Source: Brucella pecoris (GTDB taxonomy: Bacteria; Pseudomonadota; Alphaproteobacteria; Rhizobiales; Rhizobiaceae). From it: DNA of 64,000 nt. The stretch is from contig NZ_VEWK01000010.1 of the NCBI RefSeq assembly GCF_006376675.1, forward strand, positions 62,001-126,000, given 5' to 3'. The notes beneath the pieces are model-generated. The model was not told where the DNA came from and did not search any database. It was given only the letters and a program-made list of their open reading frames with translations. Below are positions 43,418 through 52,561 of this stretch, one piece after another. Position numbers and translations under genes: made by a program. The number at the start of each line of letters is the position of its first letter. Position 1 is the first letter of the stretch.

Positions 43418-43469
43418 TGAAGCCCCGCGGCATCTGCACGTCAACGGGCCAACAAGACCGGTGATTGAC

Positions 43470-43595
43470 ATGAAGATCAAGAACTCGCTTAAAGCGCTTA
43501 AGGCCCGTCATCGCGACTGCCAGCTGGTCCGCCGCAAGGGCCGCGTTTACATCATCAATAAGACTGCCCCGCGCTACAAGGCTCGTCAGGGCTAA
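43470..43595 (+). CDS. rpmJ: 50S ribosomal protein L36
   Basis: The 41-residue product MKIKNSLKALKARHRDCQLV is a complete L36. It has only one cysteine, so it is the zinc-free type. It is too short for usual ORF limits but is unmistakable. It is 37 bases before a TPR protein gene. Confidence 0.96.
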   Translation: MKIKNSLKALKARHRDCQLVRRKGRVYIINKTAPRYKARQG

Positions 43596-43632
43596 TCTTA
43601 TTTCTGATTTTGCATTTGACGTTTCGCTGCGC

Positions 43633-44325
43633 ATGGTAAAATCTATGCGCATGCGGGACGTTTTTGCATGTCTGATTTCATTTTCTGTGCTCGCGTCGCT
43701 TGGCACGACGATGCCATCGGCTTATGCCGAAGTGACGCCCGGCAAAGTACCGCTTATTGCACCTCTGACGCCCGTTCAGACCGGCCCCGACAGCGAACAG
43801 AAACCTGCCCCCGACAAGCCCGCATCAGCCGCAGCACAGACGCCAGAAGAGCGTCTCGACAAGCTCTTTGCCGATCTTCGTCGCACAACGGATGAGGCCA
43901 AGGCACGGCGTATCGCTTCACAGATCAATACGCTGTGGTCGCAGTCAGGCAGCGCAACAGTCGATCTCCTGATGCAATGGGCCAATGCGGCAATGCTCGA
44001 GCGCCGCTATCCTTCTGCTATCGACTTCCTGAACGAGGCGATCGCACTCGACCCGGAATATGCGGAAGCCTGGAACCGCCGCGCTACAGTCTATTTCCTG
44101 CAAAAAGACTATGCCCACGCGATGTACGACATCAATCGTACGCTGGAGCTGGAGCCGCGCCATTATGGCGCCCTGACAGGCATGGCGGCCATTTTGCGCC
44201 TGCGTGGTCTGAAGGAACAGGCACTGAAAGCCTATGAGCAAGCTCTCATCGTCTACCCGATGATGCGCGACGCTCAGAAGAACTTCAATGATCTTGCGGA
44301 CGAACTGACGGATACGCGGACTTAG
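43633..44325 (+). CDS. Secreted TPR-repeat protein
   Basis: The 230-residue protein has a signal peptide (about residues 1-33, to PSAYA) and two to three TPR units (YPSAIDFLNEAIALDPEYAE, DYAHAMYDINRTLELEPRHY, KEQALKAYEQALIVYPMM). TPRs mediate protein contacts; partner unknown. The region between is Pro/Ala-rich. An ATG at 43645 is another possible start. Confidence 0.85.
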   Translation: MVKSMRMRDVFACLISFSVLASLGTTMPSAYAEVTPGKVPLIAPLTPVQTGPDSEQKPAPDKPASAAAQTPEERLDKLFADLRRTTDEAKARRIASQINTLWSQSGSATVDLLMQWANAAMLERRYPSAIDFLNEAIALDPEYAEAWNRRATVYFLQKDYAHAMYDINRTLELEPRHYGALTGMAAILRLRGLKEQALKAYEQALIVYPMMRDAQKNFNDLADELTDTRT

Positions 44326-44448
44326 GGCTGCTTCGCACCTGTGCGCGAAACATTCTCAAAATTCATCCAGACCAAAACAAACGCGCTCCAAAGGAGCGCG
44401 TTTCTTTAGATGCCGTCAGCCATAACTGGATGAGATTCCGGCTGTGGC

Positions 44449-44550
44449 GAGCCGAAAATGGTGGAGTTTGAGAACCGGAGCGGAATGTACTTTTGGGTAC
44501 ATGAGCCGCGGCAAGCGCAAACAACGCCATTTGCAGGCCGTCACGGCCGG
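44449..44550. repeat. GTAC-hairpin repeat, copy B
   Basis: It shares GAGAACCGGAGCGGAATGTAC, the GTACTTTTGGGTAC palindrome, CATGAGC, and TTTGCAGGCC with the copies at 37630 and 48070. It lies between the convergent TPR and pyk genes. Confidence 0.72.
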
Positions 44551-44562
44551 AATATCTCCAGT

Positions 44563-45999
44563 TTAAATGCCCGACTTTCCGTCCGGACCTATATAGGCGA
44601 TGCGCAGCATGTTGGTTGCACCGGGCGTACCAAATGGAACACCGGCAGTAATGATAACGCGGTCTCCTGCCTTGCCGAACTCCTCGTGGAAGACGATTTC
44701 GCAGGCATGGTTGACCATGTCTTCAAGATCATGCGCATCAGCAGTGACCACGCAATGCAAGCCCCAGACAAGCGACAGTTTGCGTGCGGTATCGACGACC
44801 GGCGACAGGGCAATGATCGGCGTACGCGGACGCTCGCGGGCGGCACGCAGGCCGGTCGTGCCGGAAGCGGTATAGGTGACGATAGCCGAAAGCTTCAGCG
44901 TTTCTGCGATCTGGCGTGCAGCAAGTGAAATCGCGTCGGCACCCGTTGGTTCTGGCGCAGCACGCTGTGCATCGATGATGGTCGAATAGGTCGGTTCCTT
45001 TTCCACCTGCTCGGCGATGCGGTTCATGGTGGCGACAGCTTCGACCGGATATTGGCCCGAGGCCGATTCCGCTGAAAGCATAATCGCGTCGGCACCTTCG
45101 AACACTGCGGTTGCAACGTCGGACACTTCAGCGCGGGTCGGGACCGGAGCCGTAATCATCGATTCCAGCATCTGCGTCGCGACAACGACCGGCTTGCCGG
45201 CACGGCGCGCCTTGCGGGTAATCTGCTTCTGGATACCCGGAACGCTTTCAAGCGGCACTTCAACGCCGAGATCGCCACGCGCGACCATCAATGCGTCGGA
45301 AAGCTCGATGATTTCATCGAGGCGCGTTACAGCCTGCGGCTTCTCGATCTTCGACATGATGCCGACCTTGCCGCGCGATACCTTGCGCACCTCGGCCAGA
45401 TCTTCCGGACGCTGGATGAAGGAAAGCGCAACCCAGTCGATCTCTTCCTTCAGAACAGCATCGAGATCCTTGCGGTCCTTTTCGGTCAGTGCGCCGACGC
45501 CAAGCGTCGTATCCGGCAGGCTGACGCCCTTGCGGTCAGAAATCCGCGTTCCGGAAATCACCTTGCAACGGATCGACTTGCCATCGCTTGCCTCGGCAAC
45601 CAGATGGAGCTTGCCATCGTCGATCAGCAGACGATGACCCGGTTCGACAGCTTCAAGAATTTCCGGATGCGGAAGATAGACACGGGTGTCGTCGCCGAGC
45701 GCTTCATTGTTGTCGAGGGTGAAGGTCTGGCCGGGAACGAGATCGGCCTTACCGTCCTTGAACTTGCCAACGCGCAGCTTCGGACCCTGGAGATCGGCCA
45801 GGATGCCGATCGGGCGCCCCAGTTCCTTTTCCACATTGCGGATGCGCTTGACGAGGGTGCGCATCAGATCATGGTCAGCGTGACTCATATTGATGCGGAA
45901 CACATCCGCGCCTGCCTCGAACAGCTTGCGGATGACGGCTTCCTCACCCGACGCCGGACCTAGTGTGGCGAGAATCTTGACCTTGCGGTTGCGCTTCAT
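44563..45999 (-). CDS. pyk: Pyruvate kinase
   Basis: The 478-residue enzyme has KILATLGPAS at the N-terminus, the ADLQGPKLRVG loop, MSKIEKPQAVTRLDEI with the active Lys, and MVARGDLGVEV. It makes pyruvate and ATP from phosphoenolpyruvate. Its start overlaps the stop of the DUF1036 gene by 4 bases, so the two are coupled. The glycolytic genes gap, pgk and fba are 15 kb away. Confidence 0.97.
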   Translation of the reverse strand: MKRNRKVKILATLGPASGEEAVIRKLFEAGADVFRINMSHADHDLMRTLVKRIRNVEKELGRPIGILADLQGPKLRVGKFKDGKADLVPGQTFTLDNNEALGDDTRVYLPHPEILEAVEPGHRLLIDDGKLHLVAEASDGKSIRCKVISGTRISDRKGVSLPDTTLGVGALTEKDRKDLDAVLKEEIDWVALSFIQRPEDLAEVRKVSRGKVGIMSKIEKPQAVTRLDEIIELSDALMVARGDLGVEVPLESVPGIQKQITRKARRAGKPVVVATQMLESMITAPVPTRAEVSDVATAVFEGADAIMLSAESASGQYPVEAVATMNRIAEQVEKEPTYSTIIDAQRAAPEPTGADAISLAARQIAETLKLSAIVTYTASGTTGLRAARERPRTPIIALSPVVDTARKLSLVWGLHCVVTADAHDLEDMVNHACEIVFHEEFGKAGDRVIITAGVPFGTPGATNMLRIAYIGPDGKSGI

Positions 46000-46457
46000 T
46001 GACTATTCGTTCCTGTAACAGTGGGGTTTTCTGTCGGCGTTTCATCGGTGAGCTGAACCATCCAGCTCGATTGTTCCCCGGTGTCGTATTCCTGGAAGCC
46101 GTTGCGCTGGAAACCCCGCGCGAAGCAATCCTGGACGCCAGTAATACGGAATTCTTTCTCGGCTACGCACATATTGACCTTGCCCTCCCAGCGTCCGCCG
46201 CCCTGAGCGTCTTCGGCATAGAGATAATAATAGCGTGAGGTCAGCGGCCCTTCGATGAGGGTCTTGCAGCTTGAGCCGTCGATGTGCCACCAGCCTTCGG
46301 TCACCCAGCCCGTCTTGGCTCTGTAGCCGATAGACACACCAACGAGGTTCTGTGTTGCATTACATACGCGGAAATCCGCACGGGCCTCTATGGATGTCAT
46401 GCCCAGCGCAGTCATCAGCACACCGGCAAACAAAACTAGAGATAGTGGAAGTCGCAT
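45996..46457 (-). CDS. DUF1036 secreted protein
   Basis: The 153-residue protein has a signal peptide (cut near EARA, residue 27) and the DUF1036 core FRVCNATQNLVGVSIGYRAK, TEGWWHIDGSSCKTLIEG and YYYLYAEDAQGG. It is likely periplasmic. It lies immediately before pyk and overlaps it by 4 bases, which is common for this family in Rhizobiales. Function unknown. Confidence 0.88.
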   Translation of the reverse strand: MRLPLSLVLFAGVLMTALGMTSIEARADFRVCNATQNLVGVSIGYRAKTGWVTEGWWHIDGSSCKTLIEGPLTSRYYYLYAEDAQGGGRWEGKVNMCVAEKEFRITGVQDCFARGFQRNGFQEYDTGEQSSWMVQLTDETPTENPTVTGTNSQ

Positions 46458-46715
46458 ACGCAGAACCCCTTCAGCCCGCTATCGGTTTTATCGAACAATT
46501 TGTATTGCACAGGGAAATCCCATCTCGGAGAAATCCCATTTCGGGTCGCTCTCTTTTCGGCAGTTTCGCCTTTGATGTCAACGCAATCCCAATGAGAACA
46601 GGTACTCTTGACCAAAGAATGATCGTTGCAATCCGGGCTTTCTCATGACAGACCTGAAACAGCTTCCCGCACAACACAGAAATAATCCCCTAATTTAGCC
46701 TCGGGATCTCGCCCT

Positions 46716-47534
46716 ATGCTGCTTCAATCCGGACCAAATGTTTCGATTTCATTCTCGCCGGTGCACAGTGTCAACGGTGATTTCAGCCTCGGCCTGCTCC
46801 TGACCGCCGACCACGCACGCCGCGATGTTCCGGCCGAATATGGCACGCTTGGTTTGCAGACAAGTGAATTCGACCGGCACATCGCCTATGATATTGGCGT
46901 CGAGAATCTGACACGCAGACTCGCCCACCATCTGAATGCGCCTGCGGTTCTCGGCGGATTCTCACGACTTCTGATCGATCCCAATCGCGGCGAAGACGAT
47001 CCGACGCTTATCATGCAACTATCCGACGGTGCGGTCATCTCCGGCAACTATCCAATGTCGGCAGGTGAACGCGAGGAGCGCCTTAAACGCTTTTATCGCC
47101 CCTATCACGACACGGTTGCGCGAGCGAGCGAGCGCGTAGCGGTCGAAAGCGGGGCGGCGCCCTTCATCGTTGCGATCCATTCCTTCACGCCGCGTTGGAA
47201 GAACAACGCACGCCCCTGGCAAATCGGCCTTCTCTGGGACAAGGACGACCGCGCCGTTGCCCCGCTCCTGGCGCTGCTGCGTGCCGAATCGGGCCTCACA
47301 GTCGGCGACAACGAGCCCTATGACGGCGCGCTCAGGAACGACGCCATGTACCGGCACGCGACAGTAAAAGGTTTTGCCCATGTCCTGATCGAGGTGCGGC
47401 AGGATCTGATTGCCGATGACAAGGGGGCGGCAGAGTGGGCTGAAAGGCTGGCGCCGATGATCTCCCATATAAATACGCTGCCCGGCCTCCATACTGTCCA
47501 GCATTTTGGTTCACGCGCTGATCGCAGAAAATAA
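46716..47534 (+). CDS. N-formylglutamate amidohydrolase family protein
   Basis: The 272-residue protein has TADHARRDVPAEYGTLGL near the N-terminus and IAIHSFTPRW with metal-binding His, characteristic of the HutG-type FGase family. It hydrolyses N-formylglutamate or similar amides. No hut genes are nearby, so a histidine-degradation role is not assured. Confidence 0.85.
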   Translation: MLLQSGPNVSISFSPVHSVNGDFSLGLLLTADHARRDVPAEYGTLGLQTSEFDRHIAYDIGVENLTRRLAHHLNAPAVLGGFSRLLIDPNRGEDDPTLIMQLSDGAVISGNYPMSAGEREERLKRFYRPYHDTVARASERVAVESGAAPFIVAIHSFTPRWKNNARPWQIGLLWDKDDRAVAPLLALLRAESGLTVGDNEPYDGALRNDAMYRHATVKGFAHVLIEVRQDLIADDKGAAEWAERLAPMISHINTLPGLHTVQHFGSRADRRK

Positions 47535-47718
47535 CAGAGCCGTCAGTAGACACTTTACCCGCTATCCACAGGGCTTGACCCATCAAATCAGGTCGTGCAT
47601 CGAAAAAGGCTCTTAATTTTGCCTGCGACTCGCGGGAAAAACGGTCCAGACTTTCGATAAGCGGTTTTCGCGTAATGCGTTTCCGCATCATCACAGACTT
47701 TGAATAGGAGAACTCCTC

Positions 47719-47979
47719 GTGAGCGACGACATTACCAGCGAAGCCCAGACGATTGCCGTTGGCCAGTTGCGTGCCTTCATCGAGCGCATCGAACGCCTCG
47801 AAGAAGAAAAAAAGACCATCGCTGACGATATCAAGGAAGTTTACGCGGAATTGAAGGGCTCGGGGTTTGACAGCAAGGTCGTGAGGACCATTATTCGTCT
47901 GCGTAAAAAAGAAGACCATGAACGTCAGGAAGAAGAAGCCATGCTGCAACTTTATATGGATGCGCTTGGCATGGGCTGA
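47719..47979 (+). CDS. gapR: GapR (DUF2312/UPF0335), DNA-binding protein
   Basis: The 86-residue protein begins with GTG (VSDDITSEAQTIAVGQLRAF) and has the GapR core ERIERLEEEKKTIADDIKEV and SGFDSKVVRTIIRLRK. In Caulobacter GapR binds overtwisted DNA ahead of forks and polymerases. AGGAG lies 8 bases before the GTG. Standalone gene. Confidence 0.93.
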   Translation: MSDDITSEAQTIAVGQLRAFIERIERLEEEKKTIADDIKEVYAELKGSGFDSKVVRTIIRLRKKEDHERQEEEAMLQLYMDALGMG

Positions 47980-48069
47980 TTTCGGCTCTTCCGGGAGCCT
48001 TTCCTCTTCTTCCTGAAATTGAAACCCAACGGATCGCCCGCGATTCGTGTTCAGTGTCTGAATAAAAAG

Positions 48070-48230
48070 CGTCAGGCCGTAGCGAGATTGGTGATTTTCG
48101 AGAACCGGAGCGTAATGTACTTTCACGCATGATCCCGAAAAGTTGCAGACTTTTCGTATAAGATCATGCGTCAAGAAGGGCACATGAGCACCGGAAACGC
48201 AGAAAGCACCATTGGCAGCCAGGCATGGCA
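48070..48230. repeat. GTAC-hairpin repeat, copy C, interrupted by another palindrome
   Basis: Starts GTCAGGCCGTAGCG and ends near GGCAGCCAGGC, as in copies A and B. The central palindrome is split after GTACTTT by a 54-base insert (48124-48177), after which GGGCACATGAGCACCGG resumes. It lies before the aldo/keto reductase gene. Confidence 0.8.
48124..48177. repeat. Inserted palindrome (GATCCCGAAAAGT type)
   Basis: The insert has outer arms ACGCATGATC and GATCATGCGT and inner arms CGAAAAGT and ACTTTTCG. It resembles the hairpin before tkt (23296-23344). Comparison with copy B shows exactly where it entered the host repeat. Confidence 0.78.
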
Positions 48231-48268
48231 CTTTTGGATCAGACACCCAGAGGAAGGGGATAGGATCC

Positions 48269-49216
48269 ATGAAGTTCAGGAAGCTCGGACGTACCGAACT
48301 CGACGTTTCGCCGCTTTGCTTCGGCGGCAATGTATTTGGATGGACGGTCGATGAAGCGACATCATTTTCGCTTCTCGATCGTTTTGTCGATGCGGGATTC
48401 AATTTCATCGACACAGCGGATGCATATTCCGCATGGGCAAATGGCAATGTGGGCGGTGAATCCGAAACCATTATCGGCAATTGGCTGAAATCCCGCGGCC
48501 TACGCGACAAGGTGGTCATCGCCACCAAGGTGGGCTCTGAAATGGGCCCTGACGAAAAGGGGCTCTCTCCGGCCTATATCCGCAAAGCGGTCGACGCCTC
48601 CCTCAAACGGCTGCAGACAGATTATATCGATCTCTATCAATCGCACTGGGACGACCCCGAAACACCGTTCGAAGACACGCTCGGCACCTATAAGGAGCTG
48701 ATCGACGCAGGAAAGGTGCGCGCCATTGGTGCATCCAATCTCACACCCGAACGCCTCTCAGAAGCATTGGATGTCGCCCGAACCCACAATCTGCCGCGCT
48801 ATGAAAGCCTGCAGCCGCTTTATAATCTCTATGATCGAGCGGATTTCGAAGATGGGCTGGAGAAAATTTGCCGCGAAAATGAGCTTGGAGTTATTTCCTA
48901 CTATTCGCTCGCGGCAGGGTTTCTGACCGGGAAATATCGTTCCGATGATGATCTGGGACAAAGCGCACGCGGTAAATCGGTCGAAAAATACCTGACGGAC
49001 CGTGGCTCGCGGATCATTGCTGCACTTGATGATGTGGCCCGCAATCTCGATGTCACACCGGCACAGGTTGCAATCGCATGGCTCATAGCGCAGCCATCGA
49101 TCACCGCGCCCATCGCCAGCGCCACACGCTCTGCCCAGCTCGGCGAACTGATCGCCGCAGCCGAACTGAAACTCAGCAACGATGAAATTGCGTTGCTGAA
49201 CAAGGCGAGCGGCTAA
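48269..49216 (+). CDS. Aldo/keto reductase
   Basis: The 315-residue protein starts MKFRKLGRTELDVSPLCFGG and has the catalytic Asp and Tyr in FIDTADAYS, the Lys in VVIATKVGSEMG and the His in LYQSHWDD. It reduces aldehydes or ketones with NADPH. Upstream codons in frame derive from the repeat, and AGGAAGGGGATAGG before 48269 supports this start. Confidence 0.92.
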   Translation: MKFRKLGRTELDVSPLCFGGNVFGWTVDEATSFSLLDRFVDAGFNFIDTADAYSAWANGNVGGESETIIGNWLKSRGLRDKVVIATKVGSEMGPDEKGLSPAYIRKAVDASLKRLQTDYIDLYQSHWDDPETPFEDTLGTYKELIDAGKVRAIGASNLTPERLSEALDVARTHNLPRYESLQPLYNLYDRADFEDGLEKICRENELGVISYYSLAAGFLTGKYRSDDDLGQSARGKSVEKYLTDRGSRIIAALDDVARNLDVTPAQVAIAWLIAQPSITAPIASATRSAQLGELIAAAELKLSNDEIALLNKASG

Positions 49217-49240
49217 CTTTCAAGGCATCGAAGGGTGCCT

Positions 49241-51067
49241 TCACCCTTCGATTTCCTCTCGTAGCATTTCCAACTCAAGCCATTCTTCCTCCATGACGGC
49301 ATTCTCGGAGCGCTTTTTTTCAAGAAGATCAGCGGTCTTGGCAAAGAGCGCGGGATCCTTGGCATAAAGCTGCGGATCGGCAAGCTTGCCCTCCAGCGTT
49401 GTGATTTCCTTTCCGAGAGCGTCCATCTTGCCTGGCAGCGTTTCAAGCGCGAACTTCTGCTTGTAGGAGAGCTTGCGTTTTTCCTCACGCTTCGGCTGGG
49501 AAGCCTCCTCCCCACTGTCATCGCCCTTGCCGTCAGGGCGGGCAGTCGCCGTCCTGACGTTGCGGCGTGCCAGCGCCTGTTCCTTGCGCTGCGCCATCAT
49601 GTCGGCATAGCCGCCTGCATATTCGAGCCAGCTTCCGTCCCCTTCCGGCGCAATCACCGACGTCACGGTGCGATCCAGAAAATCGCGGTCATGGCTGACC
49701 AGAATGACCGTTCCGGGAAAACCTGCGACCAGCTCCTGCAACAGATCGAGTGTTTCCATATCGAGATCGTTGGTGGGCTCATCGAGGATAAGCAGGTTGG
49801 CCGGGCGCGCCAAAACACGGGCCAGCATCAGCCGGGCACGTTCGCCACCGGAAAGCTCGCGAATAGGAGTACGTGCCTGTTCGGGCTGGAACAGAAAGTC
49901 TTTCATATAGGAAACGACATGCCGCTGTTCGCCGTTGACAACCAGGCTTTCGCCCCGCCCGTCCGTCAAGTAATGCGCCAGTGTCTCATCCAGGTTGAGG
50001 CTTTCGCGCTTCTGGTCGAGTTCGGCCATTTCAAGATTGACGCCGAGCCGCAAGGTTCCTGAATCCGGTTCGAGCTTGCCAGTCAGAAGCGACAGAAGCG
50101 TCGTCTTTCCGGCGCCGTTCGGACCGACGAAGCCGATACGATCACCGCGCTGCACACGTGTCGAAAAATCCTTGACCAGCACGCGGTCGCCATAGGCCTT
50201 GTTCAGTCCCTTGGCTTCGATCACCAGCTTGCCGGATTCCTTGGAATCGCTGGCGGTCAGTACCGCCGTCCCCTGCGCTTTGCGATGATTGCGAAAATCA
50301 GCGCGCATGGAATGCAGTTCGCCGAGACGGCGCATATTGCGCTTGCGGCGGGCGGTGACGCCGTAACGCAACCAGTGCTCCTCACGCGCAATCTGGCGTC
50401 CGAGCTTGTGATGATCACGCTCTTCCTCTTCCAGAACCTTGTCGCGCCATTCCTCGAAATGGCTGAACCCCTGTTCAAGACGGCGCGTAATGCCGCGATC
50501 CAGCCAGACCGTCGCCCGGCTGACATTTTCCAGAAAGCGACGGTCATGCGAGATCAGCACGATAGCCGAGCGGATCTGGCGCAGTTCGCTTTCCAGCCAT
50601 TCGATAGTGGTCAGATCCAGATGGTTGGTCGGTTCGTCCAGCAGCAGAACGTCGGGCTGCGGTGCTATCACCCGTGCCAGAGCGGCACGCCGCGCCTCGC
50701 CACCCGACAGATGATCCGGCTTTTCTTCTCCCGTCAGACCGAGGTGTTCGAGAAGATAGGTGACACGATGCGGGTCATCGGCTGGCCCCAGCCCTGCTTC
50801 CACATAGGCGCGCACATTGGCAAAGCCATCCATGTCCGGTACCTGTGGCAGATAGCGAACGGTCGCGCCCGGATGCTTGAAAACTTCGCCCGATGTCGCT
50901 TCCACCATGCCGGCGGCAATCTTGAGCAGAGTGGATTTACCCGAGCCGTTACGTCCGACCAGTGCGATGCGATCACCTTCGCTTACCGAAAGGCTGGCAT
51001 CCTCCAGAAGCGGTGTGCCTCCAAAGGTGAGCTTGATCTGGTCGAGGCGAAGGAGTGGTGGTGCCAT
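49241..51067 (-). CDS. ABC-F family ATPase (Uup type)
   Basis: The 608-residue protein has two nucleotide-binding domains with Walker A motifs GRNGSGKST and GPNGAGKTT, signature motifs LSGGEARRA and LSGGERARL, no membrane segments, and a C-terminal coiled coil with KLSYKQKFALETLPGKM. This is the Uup arrangement of ABC-F translation factors. It probably acts on ribosomes or in DNA-linked processes. Standalone gene. Confidence 0.92.
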   Translation of the reverse strand: MAPPLLRLDQIKLTFGGTPLLEDASLSVSEGDRIALVGRNGSGKSTLLKIAAGMVEATSGEVFKHPGATVRYLPQVPDMDGFANVRAYVEAGLGPADDPHRVTYLLEHLGLTGEEKPDHLSGGEARRAALARVIAPQPDVLLLDEPTNHLDLTTIEWLESELRQIRSAIVLISHDRRFLENVSRATVWLDRGITRRLEQGFSHFEEWRDKVLEEEERDHHKLGRQIAREEHWLRYGVTARRKRNMRRLGELHSMRADFRNHRKAQGTAVLTASDSKESGKLVIEAKGLNKAYGDRVLVKDFSTRVQRGDRIGFVGPNGAGKTTLLSLLTGKLEPDSGTLRLGVNLEMAELDQKRESLNLDETLAHYLTDGRGESLVVNGEQRHVVSYMKDFLFQPEQARTPIRELSGGERARLMLARVLARPANLLILDEPTNDLDMETLDLLQELVAGFPGTVILVSHDRDFLDRTVTSVIAPEGDGSWLEYAGGYADMMAQRKEQALARRNVRTATARPDGKGDDSGEEASQPKREEKRKLSYKQKFALETLPGKMDALGKEITTLEGKLADPQLYAKDPALFAKTADLLEKKRSENAVMEEEWLELEMLREEIEG

Positions 51068-51235
51068 GGTTCTCGTCGATAAACTGGGTTGAAAATTCCG
51101 CCCTGCTTGTCCGTGACAAAAGCCGTTCTGTCAAATGGAACGGTACGAAAAGACCTGCGAAAAACAAACAGGCCGGGTTTCCCCGACCTGTTCTCCAACT
51201 GATATGCATCAGCCGCTATATTCTTGGCCCGGCTA

Positions 51236-51520
51236 TTACTGGCAAGGCGCTTCGTAGACGCGGCCATACGGATCACGATAGCGGCAGTACTGCGTGCCAT
51301 TGCGCGTCTGGGCTGCACCAAGAAGCGTACCGGCAACGCCGCCGATAGCAGCACCAGCAAGAGCACCGCGGCCATTGCCGCCGATTGCGCCACCGGCGAG
51401 AGCGCCGAGCGCAGCACCACCAACACCGTAACCAGCAGTGCGCTGTTCGTTCGTCGTGCACGCAGCGGTCGAGAACGCGAGCACGCCAGCAACAGCAATC
51501 ATCGTAAGACGTGATTTCAT
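51236..51520 (-). CDS. Glycine-zipper lipoprotein
   Basis: The 94-residue protein has a lipoprotein signal with lipobox STAAC (Cys21) and a Gly/Ala-rich zipper (GGAALGALAGGAIGGNGRGA, then another GGVAGTLLG), ending with YCRYRDPYGRVYEAPC. Such proteins are outer membrane lipoproteins that can insert as helical hairpins. Name and role not assigned. Confidence 0.88.
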   Translation of the reverse strand: MKSRLTMIAVAGVLAFSTAACTTNEQRTAGYGVGGAALGALAGGAIGGNGRGALAGAAIGGVAGTLLGAAQTRNGTQYCRYRDPYGRVYEAPCQ

Positions 51521-51662
51521 GAAACATCTCCTACAAGAGTTGAACTAATCACCGACTTTGCGTCCCCAATTTCGGCGTAAAGCAGATGACACCCGCTTGG
51601 CCCATTTACAATACGTTTCGCCTGCCAGCGTCAAGCTCTTTCGATTGATAAGGTTAGCGGGC

Positions 51663-52310
51663 TCAGCGCGGTGTTTCCTCCATCGCCAAGTTGGCGATAA
51701 GTATCGCCAATCCAGAATGCGCAGTAACACGAAGTGTTCCACGAACTACATTAGACACCGTCCATGAAGAACCGAACGGTAGTGTCACATTATCTAACGG
51801 CCACTCCGCATTTGTGATCGAAAGGCCTTCGACAGTGCTGAAATTAATCACACTGAACGGTGTTCCGTCCGGAAAGTCATAAACATAATCTCCCGGCGGC
51901 AGGGGCCAGGCTTCCTCGGAACCGCTGGACAGAAGCACGTTCCGCCCTTTTGCGGCCTGCGCCGTCGCCATCGTCAGGTGCAGAAGCGTGTGGTCGGTGC
52001 GCTGACCGCCAAAGGCTCCGCAAAGGATCACGCGATCCGCACCCCGCATATACGCTTCCTCAAGGGCCAGCTCTCCGTCCGTCATGTCCTTGGCGGAGGG
52101 GAACGTCTTTTGCGGCACGTGTCCATATTGCACGCGCAGTTCGGCAGAAGTCGAATCGAAATCGCCGAGCCACAGTTCCGGTTCGACACTGAGAGCGGCG
52201 GCATGCCTGATCCCGCTATCGGCTGCGAGAATACGCGCACCTGCAATTTGGCGTTTCAGGCGATCGGTCACGACCAGATCGCCGCCGAGGAGAATGACGA
52301 ATGTGCTCAT
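51663..52310 (-). CDS. Thiamine diphosphokinase
   Basis: The 215-residue protein has the TPK pattern ILLGGDL, ILAADSGIRHA, LWLGDFDS, DMTDGELAL and GAFGGQRTDH. It transfers pyrophosphate from ATP to thiamine to make TPP. It is divergent from thiBPQ, so transporter and kinase are together as a salvage set. No riboswitch is seen on its own side. Confidence 0.92.
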   Translation of the reverse strand: MSTFVILLGGDLVVTDRLKRQIAGARILAADSGIRHAAALSVEPELWLGDFDSTSAELRVQYGHVPQKTFPSAKDMTDGELALEEAYMRGADRVILCGAFGGQRTDHTLLHLTMATAQAAKGRNVLLSSGSEEAWPLPPGDYVYDFPDGTPFSVINFSTVEGLSITNAEWPLDNVTLPFGSSWTVSNVVRGTLRVTAHSGLAILIANLAMEETPR

Positions 52311-52410
52311 AAGCCGCTCATAACACGGGCAAATCCTCGCCGGAAGTCCGCTTTATGGCATCCCACCTCCCCTTGCCCTTCCCACACACACGGATTATTG
52401 TCGCAACCGC

Positions 52411-52508
52411 TCTAACGGGGTGCCGTCTGCTTTCGCGGATGGCTGAGAGGTCGCATTCCCGGCCAACCCGCTGAACCTGATCCGGTTTGCACCGGCGGAG
52501 GGATTAGA
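52411..52508 (+). ncRNA. TPP riboswitch (THI element) before thiB
   Basis: The sequence contains the THI-box blocks GGGGTGCC, GGCTGAGAGG, and ACCCGCTGAACCTGATCCGG, followed by GCACCGGCGGAGGGATTAGA. The ends TCTAA and TTAGA pair as P1. It lies 50 bases before the thiB start. TPP binding should turn off thiBPQ expression, either by blocking translation or terminating the transcript. Confidence 0.97.
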
Positions 52509-52561
52509 CGCTCCATAAACGGCGCTCGATCCTCTTGTAGTAAAAGAAAGGAAGTGCCGTG

